A DNA stretch of 52,926 nucleotides from Psittacicella hinzii (GTDB lineage: Bacteria; Pseudomonadota; Gammaproteobacteria; Enterobacterales; Psittacicellaceae), in the NCBI RefSeq assembly GCF_003585935.1, contig NZ_NRJG01000020.1, forward strand, positions 1 to 52,926, in the 5' to 3' direction. The notes under the pieces are model-generated. The model saw nothing but the letters and a program-made list of their open reading frames with translations, made no database searches and was not told the origin of the DNA. The position numbers and the translations under genes are program-made. Below are positions 1 through 7,013 of this stretch, one piece after another. Position 1 is the stretch's first letter, and each line of letters starts with the position of its first letter.

Positions 1-2
1 GG

Positions 3-206
3 AGACAATGGAAAACACCACAGAACAGGAAGAAAAAGTTACTCCAACTTAATCCTAAGTTCAAAGGGAAAATACCATGGTCAGGATGCCGCAGATATAG
101 GTTCTGTTCTAGTCTATTAAACTCAGCATTAACTAACGAAGCGTTAGCTAAAGCTGGTTTTACTTGGCTAAACCTAATTCATCGCGAATATCTTAACAAG
201 AATTAG
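3..206 (+). CDS. Group II intron reverse transcriptase/maturase, C-terminal fragment
   Basis: The frame is open from the window edge to a TAG at 204-206 and gives the last 67 residues. It begins with a basic WKTPQNRKKKLL stretch and continues through GCRRYR to LNSALTNEALAKAGF. This matches the usual C-terminal (maturase/D region) pattern of intron RTs of the LtrA type: W-K-[ST]-P-K-x-R..., then a G-x-x-x-Y-R/W segment, then L-[NH]-x-A-L-[ST]-N-x-x-L...G. The protein would bind and help splice its own intron RNA and prime reverse transcription at the target. The polymerase motifs are outside the window. A different short frame (2-52) ends early and looks like a shadow. Confidence 0.7.
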   Translation, partial: RQWKTPQNRKKKLLQLNPKFKGKIPWSGCRRYRFCSSLLNSALTNEALAKAGFTWLNLIHREYLNKN

Positions 207-250
207 GGTAATAAGAAAAGCCCAGAGTACTAGGTCTCTGGACTTTGGAC

Positions 251-340
251 GTAACCGCCGTATACGGTCCCGTACGTACGGTAGTGTGAGAGGTCGCGAT
301 CCTAGGTATAACTATACAACCTAGGCCGGATCTACTCGAT
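251..340 (+). ncRNA. Group II intron domains V and VI
   Basis: Positions 253-285 form a hairpin in which the CCGTA near 257-262 pairs with TACGG near 277-281, with a short upper stem and a two-base bulge, as in domain V. One C opposite A near the base of the stem weakens it. Positions 286-340 contain GTGTGAGAGG pairing with the terminal CTACTC. This leaves one unpaired A, the expected position of the branch-point adenosine of domain VI, and the segment closes on CCTAGG/CCTAGG inverted repeats. Recognition is by pattern, not by a covariance model. Confidence 0.72.
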
Positions 341-347
341 TGAGCAC

Positions 348-374
348 AAAAAAGTGCGACTGGTGACACAAATC
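348..374 (+). promoter_or_regulatory. CRP-like site upstream of cpdA (TGCGA-N6-ACACA)
   Basis: The 16-nt core at 355-370 fits the CRP layout TGTGA-N6-TCACA at 8 of 10 positions. The TGCGA half is the form found in CRP-S sites of Haemophilus and E. coli, which need Sxy. The flanks are A-rich on the left and AAAT on the right, as in good sites. The whole 27-nt block matches 13389-13415 at 24 of 27 positions. A TATGAT hexamer lies about 35 nt downstream. Known: E. coli cpdA is under CRP control. Inferred: cAMP feedback here. Confidence 0.5.
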
Positions 375-523
375 TGACTATTAGTAATTTTTCTTGTATC
401 TAAGTATGATATAGTGATCCATACAAGGAATAAGCTTTGATTTGTCTTGCCATCCTCAATTTGCTGAGCTTGGTAGCAAAGGCTGCAATCACAAATTTAA
501 GTCAATTTTAAGTCGATTTTTTA

Positions 524-547
524 GCAAGATAAGAGATCTTATCTTGC
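524..547. repeat. Perfect inverted repeat, 11-nt arms
   Basis: The arms GCAAGATAAGA (524-534) and TCTTATCTTGC (537-547) are separated by two bases. Neither strand has a following T-run, so it is not a standard intrinsic terminator. A regulator operator or a structured leader for cpdA are possible readings. I cannot choose between them. Confidence 0.6.
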
Positions 548-925
548 GACAAATGCTGTATTTATTATTGCGTTGTAGAACTAAAAGTAATCTTAAGCAC
601 AGGGAAAGAATTTATTAATGCTTTTTGCTCTATAGCTCCTTGTACCTAAGTGCTCTAAGCCCTATGTGAGCTTACTGCGTAAGTTAAATGTATAGAAGAT
701 CGCTAAACTTAGTCAGGTTTCAGAGTAACTTTTACTTAATCTTATCTAGGAAATAGGATTGAGCTTTTGACATTTCCCTGCATGTCCCAACCTGTGGTCA
801 GAAGTAGCTATTACAAAGCTGGATTCAGAGTTAGCAAACTATGATATCCACTGTAATATAGCAAAGGAAAATTTCCTTTCTGGCTAGATCCTCTATCCAA
901 AGCGGTGATTTCACCAAGAGAGACA

Positions 926-1783
926 ATGCAATTAGAATCTTTTAAGATATTGCATATATCGGGTCACCATCTGCTACCAGAAGCACAATGTTTATTTGCT
1001 GGTATCGCTCCTTATAGCTGTTTACAAGCTGTATTAGAGCATGCTGCGCAAACTAGTGTCAAGCTAGATCTAACCTATGATGCCATTGTCTGTACAGGAG
1101 ATATAGTACATGATGTAGTGTCATCGCATGATCATTTAGCAGATGCTTATGAGCTGTTTATTCAAGCTCTGAGATCGCAATATCCGCAAACACCTGTTTA
1201 CCTTTGCCCCGGTAATCATGATCCGTTAGATTTATTTGCCCAACTTGTGCAACATGCACATTTTGAGCCAGCAAAATTAGTTGCGCAAGTAAATCAAGCA
1301 GTAGTTATTAATTTAAATCAGTATTGGAATCTGATATTACTCAATAGCCAATTACCAACCCAAGTGGGAGGGGAACTAACTCAAGAGCAATGTACATTCA
1401 TCCAAGAGTTAGTAGTTTCCCAGCCCGATAAACATGTACTTTTAGCCTTACATCATAATCCTCTACCAACCGGCTGTGCTTGGTTAGATAGTTATGATTT
1501 TAAGGGAGTAGATAAGTTTTGGCAAAAGGTACAAGCCTTAGAGGCTATTAAAGGTATAGTGCATGGACATATTCATCAAGATATTATTAGTATGGTAGGC
1601 AATACTAAAGTTATGGCAGTACCAGCTACGTCTATTCAATTTAAACCGCATGCGGTAGATTTTGCCTTAGATGAATTAGCTCCAGGCTATCGGATTTTAA
1701 GTTTAGAAGCCAACGGAACTATTGAGCAGCAATTATATCGTCTCGATGTAGTTCCATCTGTAGAACCTATTACCGGTTATTAA
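926..1783 (+). CDS. cpdA: 3',5'-cyclic AMP phosphodiesterase CpdA, motif I altered
   Basis: This is a cytoplasmic calcineurin-like metallophosphoesterase that hydrolyses cAMP to AMP. From ATG 926 it is 285 aa, close to E. coli CpdA (275). Visible motifs are CTGDIVHD, CPGNHD, ALHHNPLP and HGHIHQD, the SIQFKPH segment and the terminal Gly-Tyr, all shared with E. coli. The first motif, normally D-x-H (ITDTHL in E. coli), reads ISGHHL: the metal-binding Asp is Gly (codon GGT at 959-961; GAT would restore it). I prefer ATG 926, behind AGAGAG, to the GTG at 905. It stands alone, with the CRP-like site about 560 nt upstream. Activity may be reduced or metal use changed; family assignment is firm. 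Confidence 0.9.
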   Translation: MQLESFKILHISGHHLLPEAQCLFAGIAPYSCLQAVLEHAAQTSVKLDLTYDAIVCTGDIVHDVVSSHDHLADAYELFIQALRSQYPQTPVYLCPGNHDPLDLFAQLVQHAHFEPAKLVAQVNQAVVINLNQYWNLILLNSQLPTQVGGELTQEQCTFIQELVVSQPDKHVLLALHHNPLPTGCAWLDSYDFKGVDKFWQKVQALEAIKGIVHGHIHQDIISMVGNTKVMAVPATSIQFKPHAVDFALDELAPGYRILSLEANGTIEQQLYRLDVVPSVEPITGY

Positions 1784-1847
1784 AGATTAGATTTTAGGTA
1801 GATGCTTAGATATAGTTCTAAGGTTAAGATGAACCGGTAAAGGTAGT

Positions 1848-1875
1848 AAAAGTCGACAGCTTGCTGTCGACTTTG
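1848..1875 (+). terminator. Probable terminator after cpdA
   Basis: AGTCGACAGC (1851-1860) pairs with GCTGTCGACT (1863-1872), extended by A/T pairs, just after cpdA. The T-run is short and interrupted (TTTGCCTTT), so termination may be weak. Confidence 0.5.
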
Positions 1876-2079
1876 CCTTTAGTTAAAGTATTAGTTAAAG
1901 CTTTGATTACGAGTTTAAGGTTTTGAGCTGTGGCTTATACCTTTTGTAATGAGATCTACTTTATCTTGTAATTAAGCTAGCTTTATTCTAACTTGTATTT
2001 ATAGCGATATATTTTTGCGCTATTTAGCCCACTTTCGCAAAAAAGATTTGTCTAAGTAGTTAAATTTTAAAAAATTCTT

Positions 2080-2238
2080 ATGAATAAATTTGATGCCAAT
2101 GATTTAGGAGCTCCAGAGGTTAATCCTAAAGCTCGTAAACCACGCAATTTTGACTTTGCCCAGCCGCAGGTAGATCATCACGTAGATCCTCTACGTAAAC
2201 CTCGTTGGTGGCGCAGAATTTGTTGGTGGTTAAATTAG
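2080..2238 (+). CDS. Small basic, Trp-rich hypothetical protein (52 aa)
   Basis: I do not recognise this frame. ATG 2080 to TAG 2236-2238 gives 52 residues. The N-terminal half is polar (MNKFDANDLGAPEVNP) and the C-terminus is dense in Arg and Trp (RKPRWWRRICWWLN), suggesting an interfacial membrane-binding tail. Codons resemble those of neighbouring genes (TTA, GCT, CGT), which supports translation. Against it, there is no clear Shine-Dalgarno sequence before the ATG (preceded by AAAAAATTCTT) and the frame is short. It lies alone between cpdA and bamD on the same strand. Alternative: a chance frame in an intergenic region. Confidence 0.42.
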   Translation: MNKFDANDLGAPEVNPKARKPRNFDFAQPQVDHHVDPLRKPRWWRRICWWLN

Positions 2239-2401
2239 TTAGGTTATTGGTCCTGTTAAGTAAAATTAGCTTGAGCAGTTGAATTATGGCTATGTCAGCC
2301 ATATATTTATCTTAGTTGGTAATTAACTGTATTTTCTTAGCGCTAATTATAGTAAAGATTGCAAAGTGCCGTTTGTTAGCCAGACGTGCTATAGGCTGCT
2401 A

Positions 2402-2437
2402 TGCTATAATTAAACAGCACGGTAAAAAATTTACCGT
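2402..2437 (+). promoter_or_regulatory. Extended -10 promoter and leader hairpin of bamD
   Basis: TGCTATAAT at 2402-2410 is an extended -10 element. A perfect hairpin, ACGGTAAA-AAA-TTTACCGT, sits at 2419-2437 in the predicted leader. I found no convincing -35 hexamer. The rest of the 2239-2559 gap holds nothing else I can support. Confidence 0.5.
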
Positions 2438-2559
2438 TTCCTCAGATTTTTCTCTTACCTAAAACTAGGTAGTGCTAGTTTTATGGTTATTTGCTTATAT
2501 AAAAATACAGTTTAAAAAGCGTTTTACGCTACCTTAAACCGCTAATTTTGGAAACCCTC

Positions 2560-3381
2560 ATGGCTTTTAACAAATTAAAATTAGTTTCAGGCATCGCAAT
2601 TGCTTTAGCATTAACTGCTTGTGCAAGTAAAGAGCAAACCGTAACTTACATTGCGGGTAACGAACAATCTTTATACCAAACGGTAGTGAGTGATTTAAAT
2701 AAAAATAAATTCTCACATGCCAATAGCGTATTAACGCAATTATCATTACAATATCCGTTTGGTCAATACGCACAACAAGTAAGTGTGTTACAAGCATATA
2801 CTGATTTTGCGCAAAAGAACTATGATTTAGCAACTGCGCAAATCAATAAATACTTTACAAGTTTCCCAAATAAAGTAGCTCCTTACGGTGACTACATGTT
2901 ATTAATTCACGCTGAAAGTTCATTTAAAGCTAACCGTGGTTTCTTCCAAGAGTTATTTAACATGAACCAAGCGGATAACGATTTAACAGATATTGAAACA
3001 GGTTTAACTGACTTACGAGCTCTTTTAGATTTATATCCAACTTCTGTTTATAAAGAGTATGCGCAAAATCTTTTCAACTTCTATGCTGATAAAGTAGCGC
3101 AACACAACTTAAAAGTAGCACAACTTTACTTACGTTTTGATGATCCTGTGGCTGCATACAAACGTGCAAACACAGTATTAATTAACTTTGCTGATTCAGC
3201 TTATGCTGAACAAGCTTTAGAAGTATTAGGTAAAGCGGCTAGTACTTTAGGTTTAGAATACTCAGCTGAATATGAAGCAATTAAAGCTCGTTTAGCACAA
3301 GTTACCAAACGTCCATTAATTACGAAAGTACCTAGTCTTGCCTCTTATCGTCCAGCATTCTTAGATCAAGAGAGCAAATAA
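2560..3381 (+). CDS. bamD: Outer membrane assembly lipoprotein BamD
   Basis: BamD is the essential lipoprotein of the BAM complex, which folds beta-barrel proteins into the outer membrane. From ATG 2560 it is 273 aa (E. coli 245). The N-terminus is a lipoprotein signal with a lipobox LTAC; the Cys would be lipidated and +2 is Ala, fitting outer-membrane sorting. The body is a TPR-like helical repeat protein with the conserved QYPFGQYAQQ segment (E. coli RYPFGPYSQQ), GFFQELF (E. coli GFFGVDR) and LYPTSVYKEYA. I reject the upstream TTG at 2548; GGA at 2549-2551 serves the ATG. The next gene, lolA, is 63 nt downstream and also concerns the outer membrane. Confidence 0.93.
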   Translation: MAFNKLKLVSGIAIALALTACASKEQTVTYIAGNEQSLYQTVVSDLNKNKFSHANSVLTQLSLQYPFGQYAQQVSVLQAYTDFAQKNYDLATAQINKYFTSFPNKVAPYGDYMLLIHAESSFKANRGFFQELFNMNQADNDLTDIETGLTDLRALLDLYPTSVYKEYAQNLFNFYADKVAQHNLKVAQLYLRFDDPVAAYKRANTVLINFADSAYAEQALEVLGKAASTLGLEYSAEYEAIKARLAQVTKRPLITKVPSLASYRPAFLDQESK

Positions 3382-3444
3382 GAGCGAGCTAGTAATATTT
3401 ACCTTTATCCTTGATAAAGAGTAATACGAAGGAATTCTCTTATT

Positions 3445-4080
3445 ATGCGTCGATCTCTAGTTAGTTTAGGTTTAGCTGTTGCTTGTTTAGCAAGTCCGGT
3501 TTTAATGAATAGCGCTCAAGCTTTTAAAGTAAGCTTTGCCGGTGCTGCTAAACAAGAATTATTAACTTATTTACAAAATTACAATGCTTTTACAGCCAAA
3601 TTCACACTTAAAGCAACTGATCCTAAAGGTAAAGTGCTAAATGAACAAAGCGGTGAATTACGTGCGCAAAAGCCAAGTAATTTATACTTACACCAAACTA
3701 GTCCAGTAGAAAACTACCTAGCGGTATATAACAACCAAATTACTTACTATGATCCGTTCGTAGAGCAAGTAACTATTTCGGCTTTAGATAAAAACAAACC
3801 TATGCCATTTTTATATTTATTAAATACTAAAAGTGAAGCTTGGGATAATGTAAGTGTACAAAAAGCTGATGGTTGTTACGACATTCAAGATTCTGCATTA
3901 AAACAAAGCTACAAATCTTTACGCGTTTGTTTAAATGATGGTAATTTAACTGAATTTAGCTATGTAGAAGCTAATGGTAATCAAGCAAGTTATAAATTTA
4001 GTAACTTTACAGTTACTAGTTTAGGTGCGGATTCATTTAAAGTTAATTACCCAGCTAATGCTAAAGTAACTCGTAAATAA
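3445..4080 (+). CDS. lolA: Outer-membrane lipoprotein carrier protein LolA
   Basis: LolA is the periplasmic chaperone that takes lipoproteins from LolCDE at the inner membrane to LolB. Its 211 aa match the family (about 203). It has a Sec signal peptide ending in NSAQA, followed by the mature start FKVSF. Recognisable LolA features are the long N-terminal strand pattern with F-x-A-x-F-T-L-K, the LRAQKPSNLYL segment (family: G-x-x-x-x-x-R-P-x-x-F-R/L) and the NNQITYYDPFVEQVT segment (family: D-G-x-x-x-W-x-Y-D-P-x-x-x-Q-V-T). AAGGAA at 3430 serves as ribosome site. It follows bamD with a 63-nt gap, so both are probably on one transcript ending at the hairpin 4096-4116. No LolB gene is visible here. 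Confidence 0.88.
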   Translation: MRRSLVSLGLAVACLASPVLMNSAQAFKVSFAGAAKQELLTYLQNYNAFTAKFTLKATDPKGKVLNEQSGELRAQKPSNLYLHQTSPVENYLAVYNNQITYYDPFVEQVTISALDKNKPMPFLYLLNTKSEAWDNVSVQKADGCYDIQDSALKQSYKSLRVCLNDGNLTEFSYVEANGNQASYKFSNFTVTSLGADSFKVNYPANAKVTRK

Positions 4081-4082
4081 AT

Positions 4083-4128
4083 AAGCATAAAAATGGACCC
4101 CTCGTAATGAGGGGTCTATTTTTATGCT
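4083..4128. terminator. Bidirectional terminator between lolA and rapZ
   Basis: GACCCCTC (4096-4103) and GAGGGGTC (4109-4116) form the stem. It is flanked by ATAAAAAT on the left and ATTTTTAT on the right, giving a U-run on either strand. It overlaps the last codon and stop of rapZ (4122-4127) and serves both converging genes. Confidence 0.88.
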
Positions 4129-5009
4129 TGATAATTGTTAGTCACACCTAAACTATAATGGTGGGCTTGCGTACGATAACCCAAACGGGCATAATGTTGG
4201 GCTAGTTGTTCGGCAATATATACCGAACGGTGTTGTCCACCCGTACAACCAATCGAGACAATACAAAAACGGCGACTGGTAGTTTTATCAACCATATGTA
4301 ACCAACCATCTAAGTAAGTAATAATGCGTTCGAGTTCGAGTTGAGGTTCAGGGTGTTGTAAAAAGAACTCTTGTACTGGTTTATCATTGCCGGTAAGTAC
4401 AGCTAGTTTTTTATCCCAATAAGGATTAGGTAAGTGTCTTACGTCAAAGACAAAGTTCGAACTAGGTGGAGGTCCTTTTTTAAAGCCAAAGCTATTAAAC
4501 AGGAGTTTAAAGCCTTGATGTTCATTATTGATTTCGCTTAATTGTAAGAAATCATTAATGCGACTAGCTAACTTGTGTACGTTTAAGTTGGTCGTATCTA
4601 ACTGTAAGTCTGCACATTCGCGGATTACGGCGAGTAAACCATATTCACGTTCAATTGATTCTTCGAGACTTAAACCATCGGCACTCATTAAAGGGTGGGT
4701 GCGACGTGTATCAGCATAACGACTAATAATTACATTTGGATCACAATCTAAAAAGACGATGCTCGTGCGATATTTTTGGCGCAGAACTTGTAATTCTTGC
4801 TCAATATCTGCTGCAGAGGTAAAGGTTTTAAGATTACGGATATCTAAACTAATGGCTACTTTTTGCGTAGTATTATTTAGAGCATCTACAACTTGATCCA
4901 GTAATTTTACTGGAATATTGTCAATACAATAGTATCCTTGGTCTTCGAGCACCGAAAGCACGACTGATTTACCAGCTCCCGAGCGACCACTAATTACAAT
5001 TAAATCCAT
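4122..5009 (-). CDS. rapZ: RNase adapter protein RapZ (YvcJ-type P-loop protein)
   Basis: RapZ is a nucleotide-binding adapter that, in E. coli, delivers sRNA GlmZ to RNase E and so controls GlmS and amino-sugar synthesis. From ATG 5009 it is 295 aa (E. coli 284). The P-loop GRSGAGKS lies at residues 8-15, a Walker B-like IVFLDCD follows, and the C-terminal domain contains FVFDVRHLPNPYW and SIGCTGGQHRSV, both family hallmarks. The frame is open further upstream inside mnmA, but GGAGT in the right place and the family N-terminus (MDLIVISGRSG) fix the start at 5009. It lies 14 nt after the mnmA stop, so the two are probably cotranscribed. No glmS is visible. Confidence 0.93.
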   Translation of the reverse strand: MDLIVISGRSGAGKSVVLSVLEDQGYYCIDNIPVKLLDQVVDALNNTTQKVAISLDIRNLKTFTSAADIEQELQVLRQKYRTSIVFLDCDPNVIISRYADTRRTHPLMSADGLSLEESIEREYGLLAVIRECADLQLDTTNLNVHKLASRINDFLQLSEINNEHQGFKLLFNSFGFKKGPPPSSNFVFDVRHLPNPYWDKKLAVLTGNDKPVQEFFLQHPEPQLELERIITYLDGWLHMVDKTTSRRFCIVSIGCTGGQHRSVYIAEQLAQHYARLGYRTQAHHYSLGVTNNYQA

Positions 5010-5023
5010 ATGTAACTCCGATC

Positions 5024-6211
5024 TTAATTTAGAGTTTTGTCGATAATGCCACCACCAAGACAGCGTTCGCCATAATAAAAGACAGCTGATTGTCCAGGAG
5101 TGATTGCCCATTGAGGCTCATTAAAAGTTACTTGTAACGTTTGCTCGTCTAAGTAAGTTAATTGACATGGCACATCTTGCGTACGGTAACGTACTTTACA
5201 AGTAATGCCTTCTTTTACGCGTCCAGTTTGTGAATCAATAAAGTCCATAAAGCTTAAGCTTGATACACATAATTGGGTAACGGTACAGCCTGTTGCATAT
5301 AAAGCAGGATCTTTATCTGAATCTACAACATAAAGCGTATTAGTAGTTACGTTTTTTTGTGCTACGAACCAGCCAGCATCTTGATGACCTTTAATCCCAC
5401 CGATGCCTAGACCTTTACGTTGTCCGATAGTGTAGTACATAGCACCCGAGTGTGTACCAATTACTTGTCCATCTGCTAAATTGCGGATCTCACCTTTTTT
5501 AGCTGGTAAGTATTGGGCTAAGAACTCTTGGAATTTACGTTCACCAATAAAACAGATCCCAGTAGAATCTTTTTTCTTAGCTGTTTTTAAGTTTAAGTGT
5601 TCAGCAATCAGACGTACTTGTGGTTTTTCGAGTTCGCCTACTGGAAAGAGCACTTTAGCTAAAACATCTTTAGAAAGAGTGTATAAGAAATAACTCTGAT
5701 CTTTATTGTTATCTAAGCCACGTAAAAGCGTAGCATTGCCATCGGCATCAGCGCCACTACGAGTGTAGTGACCGGTAGCAATGTAGTCAGCGTCTAGATC
5801 TTCGAGAGCGTACTCTAAGAAGGCTTTAAACTTAATTTCTTTATTACAAAGAATATCTGGGTTAGGAGTGCGTCCGGCTGCATATTCTTGTAAGAAGTTT
5901 TCAAAAACTTTATCCCAGTATTCGGCTGAAAAGTTGATTTTGTGTAACTTAATGCCTAGAGCATCAGCTACAGCCTGCGCATCAGCTAAATCTGCGGCAG
6001 CAGTACAATATTCAGTACCATCATCTTCTTCCCAGTTTTTCATGAACACGCCTTCGACTTTATATCCTTGTAATTGCAGGATATAAGCCGAAACAGATGA
6101 ATCCACACCACCAGACATGCCGACAATTACTTTAGTGTTGGCATTTTCTGGTTTGGCACTGGCTTTTAAATGGGCAATTAGTTCTTGCACGTTTGCGGTT
6201 TGCAATGTCAT
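5024..6211 (-). CDS. mnmA: tRNA-specific 2-thiouridylase MnmA
   Basis: MnmA adenylates and thiolates U34 of tRNA-Lys, -Glu and -Gln to make s2U. The protein is 395 aa (E. coli 368), with about 20 extra N-terminal residues before the PP-loop ATPase motif [12 protein letters not shown]. Further hallmarks are [32 protein letters not shown] (first catalytic Cys), [16 protein letters not shown] (second catalytic Cys), [10 protein letters not shown] and [12 protein letters not shown] near the C-terminus. The Shine-Dalgarno sequence is weak. It sits between nqrM (75 nt upstream) and rapZ (14 nt downstream). The apbE-nqrM-mnmA order is, as I recall, also found in Haemophilus. Confidence 0.95.
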   Translation of the reverse strand: MTLQTANVQELIAHLKASAKPENANTKVIVGMSGGVDSSVSAYILQLQGYKVEGVFMKNWEEDDGTEYCTAAADLADAQAVADALGIKLHKINFSAEYWDKVFENFLQEYAAGRTPNPDILCNKEIKFKAFLEYALEDLDADYIATGHYTRSGADADGNATLLRGLDNNKDQSYFLYTLSKDVLAKVLFPVGELEKPQVRLIAEHLNLKTAKKKDSTGICFIGERKFQEFLAQYLPAKKGEIRNLADGQVIGTHSGAMYYTIGQRKGLGIGGIKGHQDAGWFVAQKNVTTNTLYVVDSDKDPALYATGCTVTQLCVSSLSFMDFIDSQTGRVKEGITCKVRYRTQDVPCQLTYLDEQTLQVTFNEPQWAITPGQSAVFYYGERCLGGGIIDKTLN

Positions 6212-6286
6212 AAATAAACCATTTCTGTTAGCGATAAAATCTGTAGCAAAAAACAGGCAACTCTAAATGAGCTGCCTTTAAAAATC

Positions 6287-6586
6287 TTAATCCCGAGTGA
6301 ATTTACCTTCACCTGTACGGTCAGCCACATATGCAGCTTGCAGATTAGCATCAACTTCAGGTAATTTATCAGTACCTTGGGCTTTACGTTGATCGAGTTG
6401 TTCTTTTGCCATACGTTCTTGTGCTTGTGAGCAAGGAGTTTTACATGAGCAAGCTTTAGCAATGCCTAGAGCATCTAAGCCGCCGCATGAGCCTTGAATT
6501 GGTTTACGTTTAAACATTACACCAATTGAAGCTCCAGCTACTACAAGTAGGAGAATGACAAAAGTCAGGATAAAAGTAATATACAT
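6287..6586 (-). CDS. nqrM: Na+-NQR maturation protein NqrM (DUF539)
   Basis: NqrM is needed for maturation of the Na+-translocating NADH:quinone oxidoreductase, where it is thought to deliver iron to the NqrD/NqrE site. The protein is 99 aa. It has one N-terminal membrane helix (residues about 3-25, FILTFVILLLVVAGASIGVMF) followed by the Cys-rich signature GSCGGLDALGIAKACSCKTPC, with five Cys. The tail is charged and soluble. AAGGTGG directly upstream is a good ribosome site. Together with apbE upstream on the same strand it implies that the organism has Na+-NQR, though nqrABCDEF is not in the window. Confidence 0.92.
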   Translation of the reverse strand: MYITFILTFVILLLVVAGASIGVMFKRKPIQGSCGGLDALGIAKACSCKTPCSQAQERMAKEQLDQRKAQGTDKLPEVDANLQAAYVADRTGEGKFTRD

Positions 6587-6766
6587 ACCACCTTGGCCTT
6601 AAGGCTTATAGCTTCTTCAGAGGAGGGATAAGAAGTTGAGCCTAGATTTTATCAGGGTTAATAAGAGATATGGAAGATTTAACTGAAGAATAAAATATGC
6701 AGTTAAATCTGTGACTATTATAAGCGATTTAGCTTAGGATTACTTAAAAATCGGCATAGACGAAAA

Positions 6767-6796
6767 GCCTGCAAGAAATTCTTGCAAGCTTTAGAG
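6767..6796 (-). terminator. Probable terminator downstream of apbE
   Basis: On the minus strand AGCTTGCAAGAA pairs with TTCTTGCAGGCT (6778-6802 on plus is AT-rich flank), followed by TTTTC. It lies about 220 nt after the apbE stop and before nqrM. Confidence 0.5.
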
Positions 6797-6848
6797 TGTA
6801 AATTAAGTGTAGCGATTAATACGCCTCTTAAGGGCTTTTACTAAATTG

Positions 6849-6965
6849 ATCTACTAAGAGGATCTACTAAATGCATCTACTAAATGCATCTACTAAATGC
6901 ATCTACTAAATACATCTGCTAAATACATCTGCTAAATACATCTGCTAAATACATCTATCGAATGT
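6849..6965. repeat. Minisatellite: nine tandem 13-bp units
   Basis: The unit ATCTACTAAATGC and its variant ATCTGCTAAATAC are repeated head to tail from 6849 to 6965. Units 2-4 are identical and units 6-8 are identical; the first and last units are diverged. It lies in the 426-nt gap between the apbE stop and nqrM. The rest of that gap (6587-6766, 6966-7013) shows no gene. Confidence 0.92.
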
Positions 6966-7013
6966 ATTTAATAGTTAGTCTATTAACCAATTAGTAGCAA
7001 GGCAAAAGGTTAA

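Larger units (their letters stand above)
1..340 (+). mobile_element. Group II intron, 3' portion (5' part outside window)
   Basis: The left edge carries the end of an intron-encoded reverse transcriptase frame (to 206), followed by a structured RNA end typical of bacterial group II introns. That end has a domain V-like hairpin around 253-285 and a domain VI-like segment ending in CTACTCGAT at 332-340. The 3' splice boundary is inferred to lie near 340 because bacterial introns commonly end this way. The 5' exon, domains I-III and most of the RT lie outside the window, so activity cannot be judged. Insertion is immediately upstream of the CRP-like site that precedes cpdA. Confidence 0.78.
341..925. 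other. Intergenic region between intron end and cpdA
   Basis: No credible coding frame is seen here. The stretch holds the CRP-like site, a possible -10 (TATGAT near 404) and a 24-nt inverted repeat at 524-547 with no T-run on either strand. It also has two nearby TTTAAGTC words at 496-516. The long leader suggests that the promoter close to the CRP-like site is not the only start, but I cannot place others. Confidence 0.5.

Noticed and set aside
2-52. Short frame at the left edge ending at a TAA near 50-52 as the end of an upstream gene
   Set aside because: The other frame (3-206) shows intron RT C-terminal motifs and explains the region better.
345-362. Haemophilus-type DNA uptake sequence (AAGTGCGGT)
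   Set aside because: Only AAGTGCGAC is present. The last two bases differ, and I noticed no excess of the full word elsewhere in the window.
6849-6965. CRISPR array
   Set aside because: The repeats are directly adjacent 13-bp units without unique spacers, and no cas genes are present.
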